Positions 5,701 through 10,453 of a DNA stretch of 10,453 nt are shown here, in pieces (within the stretch, counting starts at the first letter, position 1; the number at the start of each line of letters is the position of its first letter). Location: assembly GCA_945910975.1 (NCBI GenBank), contig CAMDZY010000051.1, forward strand, positions 1-10,453, in the 5' to 3' direction. The DNA is from an uncultured Clostridia bacterium (GTDB lineage: Bacteria; Bacillota; Clostridia; Oscillospirales; Oscillospiraceae). Made by a program: the position numbers and the translations under genes. A model generated the notes under the pieces. That model had not been told where the DNA came from. It was given only the letters and a program-made list of their open reading frames with translations, and did no database searches.

Positions 5701-7056
5701 TTATTTTCCAACGCAAAAACGTTCAAAAATTCGATTGGTGATATCCTCGCGGATGGTGCGTCCGGTGATCTCGCCGAGCGCCGACATGGCGCCCTCTACG
5801 TCCACCAGCACCGCATCCGGCGTCATCCCGGCTTGCAGCGACAAAAGCGCGGCATCCACCGCCTTTTGCGCACGTTCCACGGCGCCGGCCTGCCGCGTGT
5901 TGGTCAAAATAGAACCGTCACAGGGAACCTGCCCGGCGTAACGCTCGGAAATCAAGGCCTCCAGCTGCGCCAGCCCCTGTCCGTTCTTTGCGGAAATTTC
6001 TAAAATCGTGTCGAACGGCAAATCGGATGGCAGCACCTTCTGCTGCAAATCAGATTTGTTGATGAGCGCAATGGCCTGCGGCGCCGACAGCGCCGTGTCG
6101 ATGGCACGCCGGTCGGCATCCTCCAATGGCTGCGCGCCGTCGCACACAAACAGTGCCAAGTCGGCCTCCTGCGCGGCTTGCTCACTGCGCTGCACGCCCA
6201 GCGCCTCCACCTTGTCCGCCGTTTCGTGAATGCCGGCGGTATCGATCAGCCGCAGCAGCACGCCGCCGAGCCGGACGGTCTGCTCTACGGTGTCGCGCGT
6301 GGTTCCGGCAATGTCGGTGACGATCACGCGCTCAAATCCCGCCAGCGCGTTGAGCAGGGACGATTTGCCCACGTTTGGCCGTCCCAAAATCACCGCGCGC
6401 ACGCCCCGGCGCAAAATTTTTCCGCGCTCAAAGCCGCGCAGCAGCTGCCCCAGCCGGTCGGAAATCTCCTGCAACACCTGCGCGGAGAGCACAAAGTCGG
6501 GAATTTCCTCGTCCGGATAGTCCAAAACCGCGTGGAAATGGCTGCAAATGTCCACCATCTGCTCATAGAGCGGATTGACCTGCCGATACATCGCCCCACC
6601 CACCTGCATTGCGGCATTGGCGGCGGCATCGGCGGTTTCGGCATCGATTAGATCAATGACAGCCTCGGCCTGTGTTAAATCCATCTGCCCATTTAAAAAT
6701 GCCCGCTTGGTAAACTCGCCGGGGCCTGCCTGTCGTGCTCCGGCGGCAAACAGCGCGTCCAATCCGGCAGCAAGCACCGCCGGCGAACCGTGACATTGCA
6801 GCTCCACCGTATCCTCGCCGGTGTAGGAGTGCGGCGCACGGGTGTAGACTGCCAATGCCTGATCGATCACGCGGCCTTTCCGATCATATAATGTGCCAAT
6901 ACACAGCTTGCGGTTCGGCGCTTCCTCCAACGGCACACCGGATTGCAGCCGAAAAACCCGTCCGGCAACTGCGGCACACCCTTCACCGGATAATCGTAAA
7001 ATGCCAATCGCACAGGGCTGCGCCCCGGTCGCAATGGCGGCAATGATATCTGACAT
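5701..7056 (-). CDS. mnmE: tRNA uridine-5-carboxymethylaminomethyl modification GTPase MnmE (TrmE)
   Basis: Together with MnmG, MnmE adds the carboxymethylaminomethyl (or aminomethyl) group at C5 of wobble uridine 34, using GTP hydrolysis and a folate one-carbon unit. The N-terminal folate-binding domain opens with DIIAAIATG and contains GPGEFTKRAFLNGQMDLTQAEAV (residues 111-133). The inserted G domain shows G1 GRPNVGKSS (225-233), G2 GTTRD (251-255), G3 DTAG (272-275) and G4 NKSD (333-336). The C-terminus is FCVGK with C448, the conserved CxGK end. Length 451 is normal. I chose the ATG at 7056 because AGGAG lies 9 bases upstream and the protein then begins as the family does. A longer frame reaching 7119 would start upstream of the predicted transcription start. 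A strong promoter lies just upstream, and the cysteine desulfurase follows in the same unit. Confidence 0.97.
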   Translation of the reverse strand: MSDIIAAIATGAQPCAIGILRLSGEGCAAVAGRVFRLQSGVPLEEAPNRKLCIGTLYDRKGRVIDQALAVYTRAPHSYTGEDTVELQCHGSPAVLAAGLDALFAAGARQAGPGEFTKRAFLNGQMDLTQAEAVIDLIDAETADAAANAAMQVGGAMYRQVNPLYEQMVDICSHFHAVLDYPDEEIPDFVLSAQVLQEISDRLGQLLRGFERGKILRRGVRAVILGRPNVGKSSLLNALAGFERVIVTDIAGTTRDTVEQTVRLGGVLLRLIDTAGIHETADKVEALGVQRSEQAAQEADLALFVCDGAQPLEDADRRAIDTALSAPQAIALINKSDLQQKVLPSDLPFDTILEISAKNGQGLAQLEALISERYAGQVPCDGSILTNTRQAGAVERAQKAVDAALLSLQAGMTPDAVLVDVEGAMSALGEITGRTIREDITNRIFERFCVGK

Positions 7057-7092
7057 ATTCAAACTCTCCTTGTTTGGACGGTAAACTTCTTC

Positions 7093-7146
7093 ATGATACA
7101 TTATTATAGCGCGCCGCACAAATTTTCACAAGTGCGAATGTATCAT
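7093..7146. repeat. Perfect 10-bp inverted repeat bracketing the mnmE promoter
   Basis: ATGATACATT (7093-7102) and its exact reverse complement AATGTATCAT (7137-7146) lie 34 bases apart. One arm sits immediately downstream of the -10 and the other a few bases upstream of the -35. A smaller inverted pair, CGCAC (7115-7119) and GTGCG (7132-7136), is nested inside. The two outer arms also resemble each other as direct ATGnnnCATT copies. This looks like a two-site operator for the mnmE promoter, possibly also acting on the divergent ger gene. The regulator is unknown. Confidence 0.55.
7103..7131 (-). promoter_or_regulatory. Sigma-A type promoter of the mnmE unit
   Basis: On the minus strand, TTGTGA (7131-7126), a 17-base spacer and a consensus TATAAT (7108-7103). 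Transcription would start near 7096, about 40 bases before the mnmE ATG and downstream of any longer start codon. The spacer is unusually GC-rich next to the -10 (GCGGCGCGC). Confidence 0.75.
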
Positions 7147-7150
7147 TTCA

Positions 7151-7160
7151 CCAAATTTGG
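7151..7160. promoter_or_regulatory. Perfect palindrome CCAAATTTGG before the gerA-like gene
   Basis: A 10-base perfect palindrome sits 14 bases upstream of the gerA-like Shine-Dalgarno sequence (AAGAGGTGA, 7174-7182), in the divergent intergenic region. It is a possible operator for the ger unit. A short palindrome can arise by chance in AT-rich spacer, so support is limited. Confidence 0.3.
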
Positions 7161-7189
7161 CAATCATACTTTCAAGAGGTGAACGCCGC

Positions 7190-8605
7190 ATGACCCACGA
7201 AAATATCACCGCCCTGTTCGGCATCACCGGCGATTTTGTTGCGCGCAAGCTACAGGTTTCCGGCTATACATTATATATATATGCAATTGACGGCCTGACC
7301 TCCGGCGGCGACATCTCCGACTTTGTCGTCAAACCGCTGTGCGAAAGCCTGTACGGCGAGTCGATGGAGCAGCTTTACCAAAGGGCGCTCTACGCGGTCG
7401 TCTACAATTCGGTTGCCGATCCGTGCAAGGACTTGGACACGGTGGCGAAAAAATTGGTCAACGGCTTTTGCGTGGTGCTCTTTCCCGGCGTCGGTGCGAT
7501 CGCATTCGAGGACAAAACGTCGGAAAAGCGCAGCCCGTCGCCCCCGGAGGTGGAAAATACTGTCAAGGGAGCGAAGGACGCCTTCACGGAAACCGTCCGC
7601 ACCAACACCAGCCTGATCCGCCGCCACCTGCGCACACCGGCACTGCGGTTTGACGAACAGGTGGTCGGGCAGCGCAGCTTGACCAATGTGTCGGTGGTCT
7701 ATGTCGACGGGCTGACCAATACGGAATATGTAACGGTGATGAAAGAACGTTTACAGAGCATCGACGTTGACGGCCTGCTCTCCCCTGCCGCGGTCGAGGA
7801 GTACGTGACCGGTAGCCGCAAGACGGCCTTTCCCCTGCTGCAATACACCGAACGGACGGACAAGTTTTGCGAAAGCCTGCTGGCCGGACGTGTGGGATTG
7901 CTGGTGGACGGGTTGCCGCTGGGGTATCTTGCGCCGGTCGATTTGGGGTATCTGATGGCGTCCCCGGAGGATCGCGGGACGGATTACCTGTCGGCATCCT
8001 GTGTCCGTGTGATTCGTTACGCGGCACTGTTGGTGTCACTGCTGCTTCCGGCGCTGTATATCGCCATGGCGAGCTTTCATCAGGAAATGCTGCCGACACT
8101 GCTTCTGCGCTCGATCATCGAGAGCAAGTCGATGGTGCCGTTCCCAACGGTGCTGGAGGTGCTGGGTCTGCTGATTGCCTTTGAACTGTTGCAGGAGGCG
8201 GGTGTTTCGCTGCCGCAGTCGGTCGGGCAGTCCATTTCCATCATTGGCGGACTGGTGGTCGGCACGGCGGCGGTGGAGGCCAAGCTGATCTCTCCGGCGG
8301 CGCTGATCGTGGTGGCAGCGGCGGGCATCTGCGGCTTTACCCTGCCGGGGCGGGAGTTTGCCGACGCGGTGCGCCTTTGGCGGTTTGCGATCGCGCTCTG
8401 CGCCGGGTTTGCGGGTCTGTTCGGCCTGACGGTCGGCAGTTTGCTGCTGTTGATCCACCTGTCCGAGCTGACCTCGCTGGGCAAACCGTATCTGGCGCCG
8501 TTTTCCGGTCTGCACGGCGCCGACGCCATTGTGCGTCCGCGTCTGGTCACGCAAAAATATCGCGACCCGTCGCTTCATCCGCAAAACTTGCGCAAGCAGA
8601 GGTGA
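7190..8605 (+). CDS. Spore germination protein, GerA family (GerAA/SpoVAF-like)
   Basis: GerA proteins are the A subunits of germinant receptors in the inner spore membrane; SpoVAF is a close relative. The 471-residue protein has a soluble N-terminal half, including VKGAKDAFTETVRTNTSLIRRHLR (125-148), close to the family's GxxxxFxExxRTNxxLIRRRI motif. TERTDKFCESLLAGRVGLLVDGLP (220-243) follows. The membrane half has helices at about 277-294, 320-335, 348-364, 369-383 and 396-424, with FELLQEAGVSLPQSVGQSISIIGGLVVGTAA (331-361), the most conserved stretch of the family. Length is near normal (about 480). The start at 7190 has AAGAGGTGA 7 bases upstream; a TTG frame opening at 7157 has no ribosome binding site. 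The next gene follows after 3 bases, so it heads an operon. GerA and SpoVAF cannot be separated by eye; the B and C partners downstream favour a receptor. Confidence 0.92.
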   Translation: MTHENITALFGITGDFVARKLQVSGYTLYIYAIDGLTSGGDISDFVVKPLCESLYGESMEQLYQRALYAVVYNSVADPCKDLDTVAKKLVNGFCVVLFPGVGAIAFEDKTSEKRSPSPPEVENTVKGAKDAFTETVRTNTSLIRRHLRTPALRFDEQVVGQRSLTNVSVVYVDGLTNTEYVTVMKERLQSIDVDGLLSPAAVEEYVTGSRKTAFPLLQYTERTDKFCESLLAGRVGLLVDGLPLGYLAPVDLGYLMASPEDRGTDYLSASCVRVIRYAALLVSLLLPALYIAMASFHQEMLPTLLLRSIIESKSMVPFPTVLEVLGLLIAFELLQEAGVSLPQSVGQSISIIGGLVVGTAAVEAKLISPAALIVVAAAGICGFTLPGREFADAVRLWRFAIALCAGFAGLFGLTVGSLLLLIHLSELTSLGKPYLAPFSGLHGADAIVRPRLVTQKYRDPSLHPQNLRKQR

Positions 8606-8608
8606 ATT

Positions 8609-9097
8609 ATGAAAGGAATTGTATGTACGATTGCTATCTTTGCAATTTTAGCGGCATTCGGTCTGCTGCCCTTTGAAAATCACGATGCCGCCGAGCTGAC
8701 ACCGGTGGAAACGCTTGCGGCAAACTTTGACGCGTCCGGCGTCACGCTTACCGGCGATGGCGGGCAGCATGGAACGGGTGCGACTTGGGAACAGGCGGTG
8801 GCGGATTTGAAAAATTCCACAAAGGGCGTGGCGTTTTTGCAGACCGCTAAGAAAATTGTTCTGTCCGGCGATTTGTCCAAAGCATTGCAAACCGTTGCCA
8901 AAGCGGACGAGCTGCGCCCGGCGGCGGAGCTGTTTCAAATCGACGTTGCGGGCGATGTGAAGGCGCTGGGCGAATATTTGCAGACCAGAAATTCCCCCGT
9001 CACATTGCAGGAATTGCAGGCCGCGCTTTTGTCCGGCGAGAACACCCAATTGCCGCGGTTGAAGTCGGACGGCGAAACGGTGCGCCAAGATGAATGA
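8609..9097 (+). CDS. Short membrane-anchored GerC-like protein (162 aa), putative
   Basis: The ATG at 8609 follows the gerA-like stop by 3 bases, with AGAGGTGA overlapping that stop as its ribosome binding site. The N-terminus is a hydrophobic helix (residues 3-21, ending GLLPFEN) without a lipobox cysteine, so it would be a signal anchor rather than a lipoprotein. The rest is soluble. ELTPVETLAANFDASGVTLTG (29-49), ATWEQAVADLK (58-68), FLQTAKKIVLSGDLSKAL (76-93), DELRPAAELFQIDVAGDVKAL (100-120) and SPVTLQEL (129-136) follow the order of the N-terminal domain of Ger(x)C proteins: strand with ligand-like loop, 'how to raise the subset' helix, xxK.IVLSxxL strand, then the R-D/E-P segment. Full GerC is about 370-400 residues, so only a domain 1-like part is present. 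The match is by pattern and position; moderate confidence. Confidence 0.6.
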   Translation: MKGIVCTIAIFAILAAFGLLPFENHDAAELTPVETLAANFDASGVTLTGDGGQHGTGATWEQAVADLKNSTKGVAFLQTAKKIVLSGDLSKALQTVAKADELRPAAELFQIDVAGDVKALGEYLQTRNSPVTLQELQAALLSGENTQLPRLKSDGETVRQDE

Positions 9098-10022
9098 GCA
9101 AGGGCGCCAGCTGGGCGCATTCTTATTCTGCGCACTGAGCGTACCGGCCATGATGCTTCTGCCCTCACTGCACCCGGCGTTGGTGGTGGCTGCAACGATG
9201 GCGGCGTGTTGGCTCTGGCAAATGCCGGGGCAAAAAAACAATGCCGCCATTGTTGCATGGGGCATGGCGCTGACGGCGGTTTTGTGTCTGGGCGCAGTGG
9301 TGCGATGGGCGCAGAGCGCCTATCCCAGCGCCAAAAATGCGTGGACATTGGGCTTGATTTTGCTGGCAATGGCGGCGTATGCATCGCGCGGCGGCTTGCA
9401 GCCGCTGCTTCGGACAGGCGCGATCTGCTTTTTCTTCCTCGTGGCGCTGGATGCGACGGTTTTGGCATTTGGATTGGGCAATATTACAACGGTTCGCCTT
9501 GCCGTCTGGCATAAACCCGACAGCAGCGTGCTGCATTTCGTTTGGCTGCTGCTGCCGCTGGCGGCATACCAGCTTGGTACGCCGCAACCCTCCGGCCGTT
9601 GGCGCGCGGCCTGGGCGGCCATCTGCATCGTACCGTGTTTGGTGTGCTGGCTCAGTCTGTCGGGAGCGGTGGTATCCGGCAGCGAGTTCCCGTTTTATAC
9701 GCTGACCAAGTCCATTTCCGTCATCGGCGTCATGGAACGCTTTGAGGTGCTTCTCTCCGCCGCCCTGACTGCCGGGATCTTTTGCCTGATGGGAATTTTC
9801 ACCCACATCTGCGGCGACACCCTGGAAAAACGCGTGCCAAAGGCGGGAAAAAGCGCATACGCCCTCACCTTCGCCCTCGGCGCCGCCGCTTCCCTGCTCC
9901 CCAAAGCGTGGTTGCAAGCGGCAGTGGCAGGACTTGCCGCTATATTTTGGGGTATTGTGCCGATTGCAACACAAATTGTGGGGTCGCGAAAAAAAGATGA
10001 AAAAAATGAAAAAAAGTGTTGA
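9090..10022 (+). CDS. Compact GerB-like (endospore germination permease) membrane protein
   Basis: This 310-residue protein has about ten hydrophobic segments (roughly 8-25, 28-44, 53-72, 83-99, 108-127, 148-163, 173-193, 218-240, 255-271, 276-296). The stretch SGSEFPFYTLTKSISVIGVMERFEVLLSAALTAGIF (196-231) matches the GerAB-family signature of an FP.Y...(R/K)SIS(I/V)...(L/M)ER.E segment before helix 8. GerAB proteins bind the germinant and belong to the APC transporter superfamily. It is shorter than the usual 360 or so, with very short loops. The start overlaps the preceding gene by 8 bases and has only a weak ribosome binding site, so translational coupling is likely. The C-terminus is a lysine-rich tail (SRKKDEKNEKKC) encoded by A-tracts that also serve the rRNA promoter. 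Its stop codon lies inside the P1 -35 hexamer. No terminator follows. Confidence 0.78.
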   Translation: MNEQGRQLGAFLFCALSVPAMMLLPSLHPALVVAATMAACWLWQMPGQKNNAAIVAWGMALTAVLCLGAVVRWAQSAYPSAKNAWTLGLILLAMAAYASRGGLQPLLRTGAICFFFLVALDATVLAFGLGNITTVRLAVWHKPDSSVLHFVWLLLPLAAYQLGTPQPSGRWRAAWAAICIVPCLVCWLSLSGAVVSGSEFPFYTLTKSISVIGVMERFEVLLSAALTAGIFCLMGIFTHICGDTLEKRVPKAGKSAYALTFALGAAASLLPKAWLQAAVAGLAAIFWGIVPIATQIVGSRKKDEKNEKKC

Positions 10023-10047
10023 CAAATCGTTCCCAATTTGGTAATAT
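9989..10047 (+). promoter_or_regulatory. rRNA operon promoter P1 with A-tract UP element
   Basis: TTGACA (10019-10024), a 17-base spacer and TAATAT (10042-10047), with a predicted start at about A10053/G10054. Upstream are three A7 tracts (9989-9995, 10000-10006, 10009-10015) centred about 11 and 9 bases apart, ending 3 bases before the -35, as expected for an UP element contacting the alpha subunit. These tracts are the last codons of the GerB-like gene, and its TGA stop (10020-10022) is within the -35. Confidence 0.85.
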
Positions 10048-10077
10048 ATCGGAGCGCGTTGCGAAAGGCAATGAAAA

Positions 10078-10112
10078 GCACAAAAAAATCTTAAAAAAAG
10101 ATAAAAAAGTGC
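10078..10112 (+). repeat. Symmetric A-tract palindrome directly upstream of rRNA promoter P2
   Basis: The block is symmetric: GCAC (10078-10081), six A, ATCTT (10088-10092), five A, AAGAT (10098-10102), six A, GTGC (10109-10112). The A-runs at 10082-10088, 10093-10099 and 10103-10108 are phased at about one helical turn, so the block should be bent and probably serves as the P2 UP element. The paired ends could also form a weak hairpin in P1-initiated RNA. Confidence 0.55.
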
Positions 10113-10141
10113 TTGACAAACCGAAAGCAACCTGCTATAAT
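10113..10141 (+). promoter_or_regulatory. rRNA operon promoter P2
   Basis: Full consensus TTGACA (10113-10118), a 17-base spacer, and TATAAT (10136-10141). The predicted start is about G10148. It lies 94 bases downstream of P1 and has phased A-tracts just upstream. Two strong tandem promoters with likely G starts are typical of rRNA operons in Firmicutes, where GTP supply affects initiation; that regulatory link is family knowledge, not shown here. Confidence 0.9.
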
Positions 10142-10147
10142 ATAGAA

Positions 10148-10397
10148 GTTCGCTGCCGCTGAGGTTCCGACCGATGAAGCCAGTGGTTTTTATAGGCTAC
10201 AGATTGTAGTATGTACCTTGTAAATTAGATAATGTGAAACATGAACAAGCACCTTGGACAATTTAAAAAGTTGTTCAAAAGTCAAATTGATAAGATTTGA
10301 AGCGAGAATAGCCAACGAAAAATTCTTGAGTATAAGCTAGAGCGAATACTTGATGAAATGATTTTAAACGGTTCTGCGGAATCGGTTAAGATAAGAT
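10148..10397 (+). ncRNA. rRNA operon leader (precursor 5' region)
   Basis: These are about 250 transcribed bases between P2 and 16S with no supported reading frame. Small stems are visible: CTACA-GAT-TGTAG (10197-10209), TTGGACAA with TTGTTCAA (10254-10261 and 10271-10278, one G-T pair), and TTGAGTAT with ATACTTGA (10326-10333 and 10346-10353, two wobbles). The part next to 16S should pair with the region beyond the 16S 3' end to make the RNase III processing stem, but that partner is outside the window. No tRNA is seen. Confidence 0.65.
10212..10227 (+). promoter_or_regulatory. Possible boxA-like antitermination site in the rRNA leader
   Basis: TGTACCTTGTAAATTA loosely resembles the TGTTCTTTGAAAA-type boxA sequences of Firmicute rRNA leaders and spacers. 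A related copy, GCACCTTGGACAATTT, occurs at 10249-10264. boxA recruits NusB and NusE to protect rRNA transcription from Rho. The match is imperfect. Confidence 0.3.
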
Positions 10398-10453
10398 TTT
10401 ATTGAGAGTTTGATCCTGGCTCAGGACGAACGCTGGCGGCGTGCCTAACACAT
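10398..10453 (+). rRNA. 16S ribosomal RNA, 5' end (3' truncated by window edge)
   Basis: The universal 16S start motif AGAGTTTGATCCTGGCTCAG lies at 10405-10424, followed by the conserved GACGAACGCTGGCGGCGTGC and CTAACACAT. Aligning the motif to E. coli position 8 puts the mature 5' end near 10398. The GCGTGCCTAACACAT form is common in Clostridia. Only about 56 bases are present, so taxonomy below class cannot be called from it. Confidence 0.97.

Noticed and set aside
7057..7119. Longer mnmE start at 7119
   Set aside because: It lies upstream of the predicted transcription start (near 7096) and adds residues not seen in the family; the start at 7056 has AGGAG and the family N-terminus.
7136..7171. 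Sigma-G promoter for the ger unit (CATACTT at 7165-7171 as -10)
   Set aside because: The -10 is plausible for a forespore gene, but no GHATR-type -35 lies at the required 17-18 base distance; GAATG (7136-7140) is too far and GTATC (7140-7144) is imperfect with a 20-base spacer.
9165..10130. Open frame of 321 codons antisense to the GerB-like gene and rrn promoters
   Set aside because: It would run through the P1 and P2 promoters, has low-complexity R/Q/H-rich content, and mirrors a gene with clear family signature.
1..10453. CRISPR arrays, tRNA genes, insertion sequences or phage genes
   Set aside because: No regularly spaced repeats, no cloverleaf sequences and no transposase, integrase or phage proteins were found on either strand.

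Overview
The window looks like a chromosomal segment of a spore-forming Firmicute, most likely a Clostridia member of moderately high G+C content (the Oscillospiraceae/Ruminococcaceae group would fit). The basis is the partial 16S start with a Clostridia-like first stretch, a GerA-type spore germination protein, strong AGGAGG-type ribosome binding sites, and an SLH-domain cell-wall enzyme. gyrA, mnmE and an rrn operon close together suggest the region lies near the replication origin. That placement is inference; no origin is visible in the window.

Layout. (1) Positions 1-2444, plus strand: the 3' part of gyrA, a perfect 10-bp hairpin, rnhA (RNase HI), a 59-residue two-helix membrane protein overlapping rnhA by 4 bases, and a 172-residue four-helix membrane protein. 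The unit ends at an intrinsic terminator. (2) Positions 2443-7056, minus strand, read from right to left: mnmE, a cysteine desulfurase 9 bases behind it, an SLH/Big/M15 cell-wall peptidase with its own operator-rich promoter region, and a nitroreductase. This set converges on the gyrA unit at the shared terminator. (3) Positions 7057-7189: a divergent intergenic region with a strong mnmE promoter bracketed by a perfect 10-bp inverted repeat. (4) Positions 7190-10022, plus strand: a tight three-gene unit of a full GerA-family protein, a very short GerC-like protein and a compact GerB-like permease. (5) Positions 9989-10453: tandem rRNA promoters P1 and P2, the rRNA leader, and the first 56 or so bases of 16S rRNA, running off the edge.

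How the parts fit. MnmE and the cysteine desulfurase plausibly serve the two halves of the same tRNA wobble-uridine modification (the C5 side chain and the 2-thio group). GyrA and RNase HI both bear on supercoiling and R-loops. The Ger trio would be a reduced germinant receptor in the spore inner membrane. The most unusual feature is at the right: the lysine-rich C-terminus of the GerB-like protein is encoded by phased A-tracts that form the apparent UP element of rRNA promoter P1, and the gene's stop codon lies inside the P1 -35 hexamer. I found no unambiguously new defence or mobile system. The best candidates for something undescribed are the miniaturised Ger operon in A-C-B order, the rrn promoter built into its last codons, and several clean dyad operators.
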